DNA from: an uncultured Eubacterium sp.
Lineage (GTDB): Bacteria; Bacillota; Clostridia; Lachnospirales; Lachnospiraceae
NCBI GenBank assembly: GCA_947385775.1
Contig: CANDMI010000014.1
Coordinates: 1 to 60,652 of the forward strand
Length of the DNA stretch: 60,652 nt
Reading direction: 5' to 3'
In this document: piece by piece, positions 8,884 to 18,287 of the stretch
How positions within the stretch are numbered: position 1 is the first letter of the stretch
Layout of the letters: the number at the start of each line of letters is the position of its first letter
Position numbers and translations under genes: made by a program
The notes under the pieces: model-generated
The model's database searches: none
The model's input: only the letters and a program-made list of their open reading frames with translations
What the model was told of the DNA's origin: nothing

Positions 8884-10215
8884 ATGCTGGTAATTGGAAA
8901 TGGCAAGCTGGTGACAAGGGAGGAAAACCATCCGTTTTATGAATGCGGCGCGGTTGCGGCGGATGGGGCAAAAATTGCAGATGTGGGGGAACATGATGAG
9001 ATTTTGGCAAAATATCCGGATTCGGAATACATCGATGCAAAAGGCGGGGTGATCATGCCTGGGTTTATCAATGCGCATGAGCATATATACAGCGCGTTCG
9101 CCAGGGGGCTTAGCATTCGGGGCTACAATCCGAAAGGTTTTTTGGATATTTTAGATGGACAGTGGTGGACGATCGACAGGCATCTGACGTTGGAGCAGGT
9201 TCGCTACAGCGCGTATGATACGATGATTTCCTGCATCCGAAACGGCGTGACAACGATCTTTGATCACCATGCAAGCTTCGGGGCGGTGGAAGGAAGCCTT
9301 TTTGAAATTGCTAAAGCGGCGGAGGATACGGGCATCCGCTCCTGCCTGTGTTATGAGATTTCAGACCGCGACGGCATGGATAAAGCAAGGGCCGCGGTAA
9401 AGGAAAACGCGGACTTTATCAAATATGCGCAAAAGGAAGGCTCCGACATGCTTGCGGGCATGATGGGGATGCACGCCCAGTTTACGATTTCCGACGAAAC
9501 GATGGAGCTTGCGGCGGCAAGCAAACTGGAGGGGGCGGGCTATCATATCCATGTGGCGGAAGGGATTGAGGATTTGCATGACTGCCTGAAAAAATATGGG
9601 AAGCGCATCGTAGACCGCCTGATGGACTGCGGCATTCTGGGGGAAAAGACCTTGCTTGGGCACTGTATTTATATTAACCCGCATGAAATGGAGCTGATTC
9701 AGGATACAGACACGATGGTGGTGCACAATCCGGAGTCCAATATGGGAAACGCATGTGGCTGCCCGCCGACGATGGAGCTTGTGCGCAGGGGCATTTTGAC
9801 CGGCCTTGGAACGGACGGCTATACCCATGACATGACGGAATCCTATAAGGTGGCAAACGCGCTGCACAAACACCATTTATGCGATGCGAACGCGGCGTGG
9901 GCGGAAGTTCCGAAAATGCTGTTTGAAAATAATGCGGCGATTGCCAACCGTTATTTTAAAGCCCCGCTTGGGGTTTTAAAGGAAGGAGCGGCCGCGGATG
10001 TGATCGTTGTGGATTACGATCCGCCTACGCAGTTAAATCAGGACAATATCAACGGGCATATTTTGTTTGGCATGACAGGCAGGGATGTGGTGACGACTGT
10101 TTGTAACGGTAAAGTGTTGATGAAAGGCCGGGAGATCTTGTGCGTGGACGCGCCTAAGATCATGGCAAAATGCAGGGAAGAATCGGCGAAGCTTTGGAAA
10201 AGCATTAACGGATAA
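8884..10215 (+). CDS. ssnA: SsnA-type amidohydrolase
   Basis: This 443-residue amidohydrolase of the guanine deaminase/chlorohydrolase superfamily matches SsnA, which occurs in selenium-linked purine clusters. It has the metal motif NAHEHIYSAF (HxH), further ligands at HIHVAEG and GHCIYINPHE, and GLGTDGYTHDM with the catalytic Asp. The TIM-barrel is flanked by small beta-sandwich parts at both ends (start MLVIGNGKLV; end DAPKIMAKC). SsnA is needed for anaerobic purine/urate use in some bacteria; its exact step is not settled for this organism. AGGGGAAGG precedes the ATG. It sits between the permease and YgfK. Confidence 0.9.
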   Translation: MLVIGNGKLVTREENHPFYECGAVAADGAKIADVGEHDEILAKYPDSEYIDAKGGVIMPGFINAHEHIYSAFARGLSIRGYNPKGFLDILDGQWWTIDRHLTLEQVRYSAYDTMISCIRNGVTTIFDHHASFGAVEGSLFEIAKAAEDTGIRSCLCYEISDRDGMDKARAAVKENADFIKYAQKEGSDMLAGMMGMHAQFTISDETMELAAASKLEGAGYHIHVAEGIEDLHDCLKKYGKRIVDRLMDCGILGEKTLLGHCIYINPHEMELIQDTDTMVVHNPESNMGNACGCPPTMELVRRGILTGLGTDGYTHDMTESYKVANALHKHHLCDANAAWAEVPKMLFENNAAIANRYFKAPLGVLKEGAAADVIVVDYDPPTQLNQDNINGHILFGMTGRDVVTTVCNGKVLMKGREILCVDAPKIMAKCREESAKLWKSING

Positions 10216-10273
10216 TGCAAAACAGGAGGATGGAAAAAGCATTCATGGATAATGTAAAACAGGAGGGTGGAGC
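10202..10273 (+). repeat. tandem duplication of the ssnA 3' end and SD before ygfK
   Basis: Two adjacent units of about 35-37 bases are nearly identical. Both have GCATT..., GGATAATG and AAAACAGGAGG. The first unit (from 10202) includes the last codons of ssnA; the second (from about 10239) ends at the ygfK ATG. The result is two AGGAGG sites in a row, of which only the second is placed for ygfK. Confidence 0.75.
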
Positions 10274-13267
10274 ATGAGCGATATTATGAAATGTATGCCG
10301 TTTGAGCAGCTTTTAAATTGGATACGGACGGAGCATACGAAAAAAGGGACGGTGTTTGGGGTGCACAGGCCGTATACCGCGGATGCCAAAAAGTCCAAGA
10401 CGATTTTCGGGCGGAAGTTAGAAACGGTGATCGGGCCTGCGGCTGGGCCAAACAGCCAGCTTGCGCAAAATATAGCCGCTTCTTATTACGCGGGGAGCCG
10501 TTTTTTTGAATTAAAGACCGTACAGATTATGGATGGCGCGGAGCTTGCAAAGTGCGTGAATAAGCCGTGCATTAAGGCGGACGACGAAGCGTACAACTGC
10601 GAATGGTCTACGGAGCTGTATGTGCCGCAGGCGGAGGGCGAATATATCAAAGCCTGGTTTTTGCTGGCGTTTCTGGCAAAGGAATATGGGCTTGGGGCTA
10701 TGGACGGATTTCAGTTTAACATCAGCGTAGGCTATGACCTGGCGGGCATAAAGTCGAAAAAGATCAATGATTTTATTGACCATATGATGGATGCGGGGGA
10801 AACGGATATTTTTAAGCATTGCAAAGAAACGCTGCTTGCCCATGCGGATGAGTTTGCCCATATGACGAGGGAGGACATTGAGGCGGTTTCGCCAAAGATC
10901 TGCAATTCCGCGACGATTTCCACGCTGCATGGCTGCCCGCCGCAGGAGATTGAAAGCATTGCGGTGTATCTGCTTACGGAAAAGAAGTTACATACATTTA
11001 TCAAATGCAATCCGACGCTTCTGGACTATGAGTTTGCGCGGGATACGTTAAATAAAATGGGATATGATTATATTTCATTCGGAAGGTTTCATTTTGAAGA
11101 CGACCTTCAGTATGCGGATGCGGTTCCGATGCTGCAAAGGCTGATGGAGCTTTCCGGGAAGCAGGGCTTGCAGTTTGGCGTGAAGATTACAAATACGTTT
11201 CCGGTAGACGTAAAGGCCGGGGAGCTTCCGAGCGAGGAAATGTACATGTCCGGTAAATCCTTATACCCGCTGTCCATTTCCCTGGCGGCGAAATTGTCGG
11301 AGGAATTTGACGGAAAGCTGCGGATTGCTTATTCCGGCGGGGCGGATGCGTTTAATATGAATAAAATCGTAGGCTGCGGCGTATGGCCGGTTACGGTGGC
11401 GACGACGATCTTAAAGCCGGGCGGGTATCAAAGGCTGTTGCAGATGGCGCAAAATTTAAATCAGATGGGGGTGGCTGATTTTGAGGGCATTGATGCAGCG
11501 GCGTTAAACAAGCTGGCAAAAGAGGCGGTGACAGACGCGCATCATGTAAAGCCAGCCAAGCTTCCGGTTTCCAGAAAGACGGATGAGCCGGTGCCGTTGC
11601 TGGACTGCTTTATGGCCCCGTGCGAGGATGCGTGCCCGATCCATCAGGAGATTTCCACCTATATGAAGCTGGCAGGGGAAGGGAAATACGAAGAAGCGTT
11701 TCGGGTAATCCTGAATCAAAACGCGCTGCCGTTTATTACAGGCACAATCTGCGCACACGGATGCCAGAGCCACTGTACGCGCAATTTTTATGAAACCCCT
11801 GTAAAGATCCGAGATACCAAGCTGCTTTGCGCGAGGAAGGCGTATGACGCTGTGCTGGATACGGTAAAGCCGTATGGAAGCTGCGGCAAAAAGGCGGCGG
11901 TCGTAGGCGGCGGGCCTGCCGGTATGGCGGCGGCTTATTATCTGGCAAGGCAGGGCGTGGATGTGACGCTGTATGAGCAGCGCGGCCGGCTTGGGGGAAT
12001 TGTAAGCTCGGTTATCCCGGATTTTCGGATTGACGATGCGGTGATCGCAAAGGACGCCGCATTTTTAAATAAGCTTGGGGTTACAGTACTCACCGGGACA
12101 AAAGCGCCAACGGTTGCGCAGTTAAAGGCGCAGTATGACGCAGTTGTGCTGGCGGTGGGCGCGTATAAACGCGGGGAACTGTCCCTGGAGGGCAGGCAGG
12201 CTTACAACGCGCTGGAGTTTTTAGAGGCGTTTAACGAAAAGAAGGGGGCGCTGGAGCCTGGTAAAAATGTAGCAGTCATCGGCGGCGGGAATACGGCTAT
12301 GGATACCGCGCGGGCGGCGAAGCGCTGCAAAGGGGTGGAGCATGTGTACCTGGTATACCGTAGGACGAAACGGTATATGCCTGCGGATGAGCATGAGCTT
12401 ACGCTTGCGCTTGCAGACGGCGTGGAGTTTAAGGAGCTGCTTGCGCCGGTCAGGATTATGGACGGCAACCTTATCTGTGAGGAAATGAAGCTTGGGGAAC
12501 CGGACGCTTCCGGACGGGCCGGCGTAACGGGAACCGGAGTATTGCAGGAGATACCTGCGGATTTGGTGATCGCGGCGGTCGGGGAAAAGGTTCCTGCGGA
12601 TTATTATGAAGAAAACGGGATCCATACAGACGAATTGGGGCGCCCGATGGTATCGGATACTACATTAGAAACAAATATCAAAGGGGTATACGTCATAGGA
12701 GACGGGCTTTACGGGCCGTCCTTAGTCGTAAAAGCTATGGCGCAGGCGCAAAAAGCGGCGCAGGCGATTGTGGAAGAGTACGTGTCCCTTGATATGGGGC
12801 AGGCGGCGCAGCCGGAAAGCGTTTACAAAAAGAAGGGAATCCTTGCAGAACCGGAAGAAATTGCGGACGGGGAATCCGAAAGGTGCCTAAGCTGCTCCAG
12901 CGTTTGCGAAAACTGCGTGGACGTATGCCCGAACCGGGCGAATATTTCGATTCAAGTACCGGGCATGGAAAAGGCGCAGATCCTCCATGTGGACGGCATG
13001 TGCAACGAATGCGGGAATTGCAGGAGCTTTTGCCCGTATGCCAGCTCGCCGTATCTGGATAAGTTTACTTTATTTGGAAGCGAAGCGGATATGAAAAACA
13101 GCAAAAACCAGGGCTTTGTTGTTTTGGATAAAGATAAGGCGCGCTGCAAAGTACGGTTTTTGGGCGATGAATTTATTTGGGAAAGCGGGCAGGACGGAAA
13201 GCTCGCGCCTGCGCTTGGACATTTCATCGAAGCGGTGTGCAGGGATTATGATTATTTGCTGGAATAG
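10274..13267 (+). CDS. ygfK: YgfK, selenium-cluster oxidoreductase (putative selenate reductase subunit name)
   Basis: This 997-residue protein is a multidomain flavin/iron-sulfur oxidoreductase. A dihydroorotate dehydrogenase-like TIM barrel covers about 1-430 (start MSDIMKCMPFEQLL is typical for YgfK). A GltD-like part follows with an N-terminal Fe-S helical domain (CEDACPIHQEI, CAHGCQSHC) and FAD and NAD(P) Rossmann motifs (VGGGPAGMAAA, VIGGGNTAMDTARA). The C-terminus has ferredoxin-type clusters (CLSCSSVCENCVDVCP, CNECGNCRSFCP). The name selenate reductase comes from family databases. In purine-degrading gut anaerobes it is found with ssnA, hydantoinase and xanthine dehydrogenase and is required for urate/purine use. 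Here it probably passes electrons from NAD(P)H to a purine-derived substrate. Length is normal for the family. Confidence 0.92.
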   Translation: MSDIMKCMPFEQLLNWIRTEHTKKGTVFGVHRPYTADAKKSKTIFGRKLETVIGPAAGPNSQLAQNIAASYYAGSRFFELKTVQIMDGAELAKCVNKPCIKADDEAYNCEWSTELYVPQAEGEYIKAWFLLAFLAKEYGLGAMDGFQFNISVGYDLAGIKSKKINDFIDHMMDAGETDIFKHCKETLLAHADEFAHMTREDIEAVSPKICNSATISTLHGCPPQEIESIAVYLLTEKKLHTFIKCNPTLLDYEFARDTLNKMGYDYISFGRFHFEDDLQYADAVPMLQRLMELSGKQGLQFGVKITNTFPVDVKAGELPSEEMYMSGKSLYPLSISLAAKLSEEFDGKLRIAYSGGADAFNMNKIVGCGVWPVTVATTILKPGGYQRLLQMAQNLNQMGVADFEGIDAAALNKLAKEAVTDAHHVKPAKLPVSRKTDEPVPLLDCFMAPCEDACPIHQEISTYMKLAGEGKYEEAFRVILNQNALPFITGTICAHGCQSHCTRNFYETPVKIRDTKLLCARKAYDAVLDTVKPYGSCGKKAAVVGGGPAGMAAAYYLARQGVDVTLYEQRGRLGGIVSSVIPDFRIDDAVIAKDAAFLNKLGVTVLTGTKAPTVAQLKAQYDAVVLAVGAYKRGELSLEGRQAYNALEFLEAFNEKKGALEPGKNVAVIGGGNTAMDTARAAKRCKGVEHVYLVYRRTKRYMPADEHELTLALADGVEFKELLAPVRIMDGNLICEEMKLGEPDASGRAGVTGTGVLQEIPADLVIAAVGEKVPADYYEENGIHTDELGRPMVSDTTLETNIKGVYVIGDGLYGPSLVVKAMAQAQKAAQAIVEEYVSLDMGQAAQPESVYKKKGILAEPEEIADGESERCLSCSSVCENCVDVCPNRANISIQVPGMEKAQILHVDGMCNECGNCRSFCPYASSPYLDKFTLFGSEADMKNSKNQGFVVLDKDKARCKVRFLGDEFIWESGQDGKLAPALGHFIEAVCRDYDYLLE

Positions 13268-13308
13268 CGTGGCAGGCATATTTGTAAAACAGCGGGAAGG
13301 GATGAAAA

Positions 13309-14679
13309 ATGAGACAGATATTTCGTGGCGGATTGGTTGTAAACGGCAGCGGGGCGAAAAAAGCGGATGTATTAATTGAAGGCGAAACCATCCTGGCGGT
13401 TGGAGAGAACGTACAGGATATGGAAGCGCAGGCAGTGGACGTATCCGGTAAATATTTGTTTCCGGGGTTTATTGACGGTCATACGCATATGGATCTGGAG
13501 GTGTCCGGCACGGTGACCGCCGATGGGTTTGACACGGGGACAAGGGCGGAGCTTGCCGGAGGGACGACCTGCATTGTGGACTTTGCAACTCAAAACCGGG
13601 GAGAGACACTGGAATATGCATGTAAGCGCTGGCATGAAAAGGCGGATGGAAAGGCGAATTGCGACTATGCGTTTCATCTGGCTATATCGGACTGGAACAG
13701 CGGGGTAAGTAAGGAGCTGGAACAGGTTGTGGCAGGCGGCATTCATTCCTTTAAGCTGTATACCATATATGACGCGATGTTTTTGGACGACGAGAGCATT
13801 TATGAAATATTTGCGCGGCTAAAGCAGCTAGGCGCCATTGCGGGCGTGCACTGCGAAAACCAGGGCATAGTCAAAGCGCGGCTAAAGCAGCTTGCGCGTA
13901 AAGAGGGCGGCAGGAGGAACGTGGAAAATTATCCTGCCACAAGGCCGGCTTTGGCGGAGGCGGAAGCGGTAAGCCGCGTTTTAAAAATCGCAAAATGCGT
14001 GGATACGCCGGTGATCATCGTGCATTTAAGCTCTATGGAGGGCTATGAGGAAATTGCGCGGGCAAGGCAAAAGGGCCAGAAGGTATATGTGGAAACCTGC
14101 CCGCAATATCTGGTAATGGATGAAAGCAGATACGCGCTGCCGCACCAACAGGGAAGAAATTATATGATCGCGCCGCCGCTTCGGACGAAAAAAGACCAGG
14201 AAGCGCTTTGGGCTGCCCTTGGCAGGGGGGAGATCCAGACGATCGCCACAGACCATTGCAGCTTTACTTTAAAGCAAAAGGATATGGGGAAGGACGATTT
14301 TGCGTTAACGCCCTGCGGGATGCCGGGGGCGCAGGAGCGGCCGGGGCTGATCTATCATTACGGCGTAGAAAAAGGGCGGATTACGTTGGGACAGATGTGC
14401 GCCTGCCTGGCGGAAAATCCCGCAAAGCTGTATCGGCTGTACCCAAAAAAGGGCGTGATCGCAAAAGGCTCGGACGCGGATATCGTAGTCTGGGATCCGG
14501 ACGCGGAATGGACGCTGTCGAAAGAAACGCAGCAGTCCGCGTGCGATTACTGCCCGCTGGAGGGCACGAAGCTTAAGGGAGCGACGCAAAAGGTATACTT
14601 ACGCGGGATGCTGGCGGCGGAAAATGGTAAGATCCGGGAGGAATATAAGGGACGGTATGTGAACGGCATTGGAAGATGA
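13309..14679 (+). CDS. hydA: dihydropyrimidinase / D-hydantoinase
   Basis: This 456-residue cyclic amidohydrolase hydrolyses cyclic amide rings, such as dihydropyrimidines or hydantoins. Metal motif GHTHMDLEV (HxH), the carbamylated-Lys region HSFKLYT, VHLSS and the ATDHCSF Asp are all in place. It lies in the SsnA-YgfK-XDH cluster, where a hydantoinase (HyuA/HydA) is a standard partner and probably opens a reduced purine-derived ring. GGGAAGGG precedes the ATG. A gap of about 40 bases separates it from ygfK. The physiological substrate is inferred from position. Confidence 0.9.
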   Translation: MRQIFRGGLVVNGSGAKKADVLIEGETILAVGENVQDMEAQAVDVSGKYLFPGFIDGHTHMDLEVSGTVTADGFDTGTRAELAGGTTCIVDFATQNRGETLEYACKRWHEKADGKANCDYAFHLAISDWNSGVSKELEQVVAGGIHSFKLYTIYDAMFLDDESIYEIFARLKQLGAIAGVHCENQGIVKARLKQLARKEGGRRNVENYPATRPALAEAEAVSRVLKIAKCVDTPVIIVHLSSMEGYEEIARARQKGQKVYVETCPQYLVMDESRYALPHQQGRNYMIAPPLRTKKDQEALWAALGRGEIQTIATDHCSFTLKQKDMGKDDFALTPCGMPGAQERPGLIYHYGVEKGRITLGQMCACLAENPAKLYRLYPKKGVIAKGSDADIVVWDPDAEWTLSKETQQSACDYCPLEGTKLKGATQKVYLRGMLAAENGKIREEYKGRYVNGIGR

Positions 14680-14806
14680 GAAGTGTATCGTAAGCAGGAT
14701 GGAAGTATTATGAGGCAGTGGATGCGATAAAGATGATGTGGAAGCGTTCATGAAGAAATGCGAAGCGATATCAGATTATGGAGTTTGGGCGAAAGGGGGG
14801 AAGGCG

Positions 14807-17386
14807 ATGTCTGCATTTTATGTAAACGGGCAGGAGGTTACAGTCGAAAAAAAACAGCCCTTGCTTCGTTATTTACGGGATACGCTGCATCTAACGTCTG
14901 TAAAGGACGGATGCAGCCAGGGCGCGTGCGGGGCGTGTACGGTTTTAATAGACGGGGAGGCTTATAAAGCCTGCGTCCCGCGTACAGACGCGCTGGAAGG
15001 AAAGCATATTGAGACGGTGGAGGGTTTAAGTGAGTGGGAATCGCAGGTTTATACTTATGCCTATGGGGAAGCCGGGGCTGTCCAGTGCGGTTTTTGCATT
15101 CCGGGAATGGTGCTTTGCACAAAGGCGTTATTAGCGAAAAATCCGGATCCGTCGGAAGAAGAGATCCGTTATGCCCTTAGAAATAACTACTGCCGCTGCA
15201 CCGGGTATGTGAAGATCATTGCGGCTGTAAAGCTGGCGGCAAAGATCCTGCGGGACGGAAAAATACCGGAATGCAGCGCGGATGACTGGAAAATAGGCTC
15301 CCGCGTACACCGGCTGGATGTGGAAGAAAAGGTGTGCGGGACGGGGAAATACCCGGATGATTATTATCTGGAGGGCATGTGCTATGGCTCCGCGCTGCGC
15401 AGCAAATATCCAAGGGCCAGGGTGCTTTCCATCGACATGGCGGCGGCAAAAGAGCTGCCTGGCGTGGTGGCGGTGATCACCGCGGAGGATATTCCGGGGG
15501 AAAATAAAATCGGGCATCTAAAGCACGACCAGTATACGCTGATCTCGGTAGGAGGGCTGACTCATTATCTGGGGGATGCGGTGGCGCTGGTGGTGGCGCG
15601 GGATTTAGAAACGGTAGAAAAGGCGAAAAAGCTGATTCAGGTGGAGTATGAAGCGCTTCCTGCCATACATAATATTGAAGAAGCCGCGGCCCCGGGGGCG
15701 CCGCTTGTATATGAAGAGGAGGAGTCTAATGTATTGGCGCACAAGCATGTCAGCCGCGGCAATGCCGATGAAGCCATCCGAAAATCCCGTTATGTCATCA
15801 CCCGGCATTTTGAAACTCCTTGGACGGAGCACGCGTTTTTAGAGCCGGAATGCGCGGTGGCCTATATCGACGAGGACGGGGATGTGAAAATTATTTCCAC
15901 CGACCAGTCCGCATACTGTACGCTGCACGAAAGCAGCCTGCTGCTTGGCGCCGATAAGGTAAAGGCGCAAAACGCGCTGGTAGGCGGGGGCTTTGGCGGG
16001 AAAGAGGATATGACGGTGCAGCATCACGCGGCGCTTGCGGCATATATTACCAAAAGGCCGGTAAAGATCAGGCTGACCAGGGAGGAATCCCTTTTGATCC
16101 ACCCAAAAAGGCATCCGTTTGTGATGGATTTTACAATGGGCTGCGATGAAAACGGCAAGATCTTAGGCGTAAAGGCAAAGGCCGTATCCGATACCGGGGC
16201 GTTCGCGTCGCTGGGCGGGCCGGTGTTGGAGCGGGCATGTACCCATGCGGCGGGGCCGTATGCCTATGAAAATTTTGAGATCGAAGGCACAGCCTATTAT
16301 ACGAACAATCCTCCGGCTGGGGCGTTCCGGGGGTTTGGCGTGACCCAGACCTGTTTTGCGACGGAGACGCTTTTGAATGAAATGGCGGATGAGATCGGCA
16401 TTACGCCGTGGGAAATCCGCTACCGCAATGCCATCCGCCCGGGAGGGACGCTTCCAAACGGGCAGATCGTAGACGAGTCCACAGGGCTGGTAGAAACGCT
16501 GGAGGCGGTAAAGGAGGAATATGAAAAAGCGCTGGCCGAAGGCAAACCGGTGGGGATTGCCTGCGCGATGAAAAACGCGGGTGTAGGCGTAGGCATCCCG
16601 GACTGGGGAAGGGCGAAGCTTATTGTAGAAGACGACGGTAAGCTGCATATTTATTCCGGCGCATCCTGCATCGGCCAGGGGCTTGGGACGGTTCTGGTGC
16701 AGATGGTCGTCAGCAATACGGATCTGACCAGAGGGCAGATCGTCTATGAGCGCAGCAACACATGGATCGCGCCGGATTCCGGCACCACGTCCGGCTCCCG
16801 ACAGACGATGATCACCGGGGAAGCGTGCAGGCGTGCCTGTGAAAAGCTGATGGAAGCAAAAAAAGGGAAAACGTTGGAGGATTTGAAAGGGCAGGAATTT
16901 TACGGGGAATACCTTACAAAGACAGACCCGCTGGGCGCGGACGTGCCAAACCCGGTATCCCATGTGGCGTACGGCTACGCGACGCAGATGTGCGTCCTTG
17001 ACCCAAAGACCGCTAAAATCGAAAAGATCACAGCCGCCCACGACGTAGGCAAGGCGGTAAACCCATTATCCTGCGAGGGGCAGATTGAAGGCGGCGTGGT
17101 CATGTCCATGGGCTTTGCCCTAAGGGAAAGATACCCGATAGATGACAACTGCAAGCCGATTGAAAAATATGGCTCTTTGGGGCTGTTTCGTTCCCATGAA
17201 ATTCCAAATATCGAAGCCATCGTAATCGACAAGCCCGGGTTAAACGTAGCCTGCGGCGCTATTGGCATCGGGGAGATCACATCGATTCCGACTGCGCCTG
17301 CGATTTCGGACGCTTATTACCGTCTGGATGGAAAACGGCGCTACAGCCTGCCGATTACCGCAACGCCATATGAAAGGAAGGGATAG
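14807..17386 (+). CDS. xdh: selenium-dependent-type xanthine dehydrogenase, 2Fe-2S plus Mo subunit fusion
   Basis: This molybdenum hydroxylase of about 859 residues has an N-terminal pair of 2Fe-2S domains (GCSQGACGACTVLIDG, then QCGFCIPGM and NYCRCTGYVKI). A molybdopterin-binding region with GGGFGGKEDM and GAFRGFGVTQT follows. Near the C-terminus, GAIGIGEITSIPTAPAI carries the active-site Glu. There is no FAD domain, so electrons must leave through a partner, probably the downstream polyferredoxin or YgfK. This fused layout fits the selenium-dependent XDH family, in which a labile Se ligand is added to Mo; no in-frame UGA is needed. An upstream ATG at 14738 exists, but GGGGGG at 14795-14800 followed by ATG at 14807 (MSAFYVNGQ) gives the better start and the usual N-terminus. 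Confidence 0.92.
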   Translation: MSAFYVNGQEVTVEKKQPLLRYLRDTLHLTSVKDGCSQGACGACTVLIDGEAYKACVPRTDALEGKHIETVEGLSEWESQVYTYAYGEAGAVQCGFCIPGMVLCTKALLAKNPDPSEEEIRYALRNNYCRCTGYVKIIAAVKLAAKILRDGKIPECSADDWKIGSRVHRLDVEEKVCGTGKYPDDYYLEGMCYGSALRSKYPRARVLSIDMAAAKELPGVVAVITAEDIPGENKIGHLKHDQYTLISVGGLTHYLGDAVALVVARDLETVEKAKKLIQVEYEALPAIHNIEEAAAPGAPLVYEEEESNVLAHKHVSRGNADEAIRKSRYVITRHFETPWTEHAFLEPECAVAYIDEDGDVKIISTDQSAYCTLHESSLLLGADKVKAQNALVGGGFGGKEDMTVQHHAALAAYITKRPVKIRLTREESLLIHPKRHPFVMDFTMGCDENGKILGVKAKAVSDTGAFASLGGPVLERACTHAAGPYAYENFEIEGTAYYTNNPPAGAFRGFGVTQTCFATETLLNEMADEIGITPWEIRYRNAIRPGGTLPNGQIVDESTGLVETLEAVKEEYEKALAEGKPVGIACAMKNAGVGVGIPDWGRAKLIVEDDGKLHIYSGASCIGQGLGTVLVQMVVSNTDLTRGQIVYERSNTWIAPDSGTTSGSRQTMITGEACRRACEKLMEAKKGKTLEDLKGQEFYGEYLTKTDPLGADVPNPVSHVAYGYATQMCVLDPKTAKIEKITAAHDVGKAVNPLSCEGQIEGGVVMSMGFALRERYPIDDNCKPIEKYGSLGLFRSHEIPNIEAIVIDKPGLNVACGAIGIGEITSIPTAPAISDAYYRLDGKRRYSLPITATPYERKG

Positions 17387-17389
17387 CCT

Positions 17390-17872
17390 ATGGCAGTAAA
17401 AAAGAAATTTCCATATCGGGCGGCTGTCGTGGCATGTAAGGGCGGCTGTCAGGACGATGGGGGCTGCGCTTGCGCGTATGGGTGCACGGGATGTGGAAAA
17501 TGTGTGGAGGTATGCAGGTTTGGCGCGGTTTCCATAAACGAAGCCGGGGTTTCTAAGGTGGATGAAAAGAAGTGCATCGCCTGCGGCATGTGCGTGAAAA
17601 GCTGCCCGCGGAAGGTGATACATTTACATGAGTGTGCAAATTCGATTGTGGTGGAGTGCTCGAATCAAGATGAAGCGAAGCAGGCACGGGATATTTGTAA
17701 AAATAGCTGTATTGGGTGCGGGGCTTGTGAGAAGGCTTGTACAGCGGGGGCTGTGCGGGTTGCAGGGCATTGTGCGGTGATTGAGGAAGAGGTTTGCTTA
17801 AGCTGCGGGATGTGTGTCGTGAAGTGCCCAAGAGGGGCGATTGTGGATTTGCGGGGGGTGTTGAATAAGTAG
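17390..17872 (+). CDS. polyferredoxin with several 4Fe-4S motifs (RnfB-like C-terminal part)
   Basis: This 160-residue Cys-rich protein has two 4Fe-4S pairs: CTGCGKCVEVC with CIACGMCVKSCP, then CIGCGACEKAC with CLSCGMCVVKCP. An extra N-terminal Cys group is ACKGGCQDDGGCAC. It resembles the ferredoxin-like part of RnfB. It starts 3 bases after the xdh stop with AGGAAGGGA as its SD, so it is translated together with xdh. The likely role is electron transfer to or from the xanthine dehydrogenase, which has no FAD domain. It is the last gene of the purine run. Confidence 0.85.
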   Translation: MAVKKKFPYRAAVVACKGGCQDDGGCACAYGCTGCGKCVEVCRFGAVSINEAGVSKVDEKKCIACGMCVKSCPRKVIHLHECANSIVVECSNQDEAKQARDICKNSCIGCGACEKACTAGAVRVAGHCAVIEEEVCLSCGMCVVKCPRGAIVDLRGVLNK

Positions 17873-17961
17873 CGCTGTATTGCGATTGTATGATAATGCG
17901 GGCAGAGGGATTTTGTTAAGCCGGACGATGGTTGCGTGGTTTGAAATATTTGCAGATAGGC

Positions 17962-18205
17962 GGACGCTGGGAGAGGGGATTTGCGCGGTCTGCCTGGCGC
18001 AATTCCAGAATGTAAGAAGTTCTAGGTATTCTGCATTTACGTTTCACAGACGGACGGACGCGGCCCCTAGTTCGCCTCTGGCTGCGCCAGAAGCTAAAGG
18101 AGCCGCTTACGGCTGCGCCGCCTGGTTGTGAGCAGAATACGAAGAACTTCTAAACATTCTTGCATACGCGCCATGCAGACCGTGCAAATCCCCTCTCCCG
18201 GCTGG
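17962..18205 (+). repeat. structured element copy A (~244 nt, long imperfect hairpin)
   Basis: The ends pair: 17971-17993 with 18175-18197 is a 23-nt stem with one G-U. An inner stem pairs 18007-18023 with 18143-18160. A further match is GGTATTCTGC near 18025 with GCAGAATAC near 18132. The centre (about 18050-18125) is a GC-rich multi-hairpin core with GGACGCGGCCCC, GGCTGCGCC and GGAGCCGCTTACGGC. Copy B on the opposite strand has the same order and core but different stem sequences. The region 17873-18788 holds no convincing gene; short frames here do not look like protein. Confidence 0.8.
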
Positions 18206-18287
18206 CAGTCGAAAGCGTTACAGAAAATGTTTGTACGTAAATTCAATTGTTAATAGTCGAGCTATTTTAAGTAAAACATTACGAAAT

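Noticed and set aside
16163-17041. Long open frame (292 codons) on the minus strand
   Set aside because: It is antisense to the molybdopterin domain of xdh; its composition (Arg/His/Cys-rich) is that of a shadow frame.
14807-17386. Possible selenocysteine (in-frame UGA) in the selenium-type XDH
   Set aside because: The frame is open throughout. In this family selenium is a cofactor ligand, not selenocysteine.
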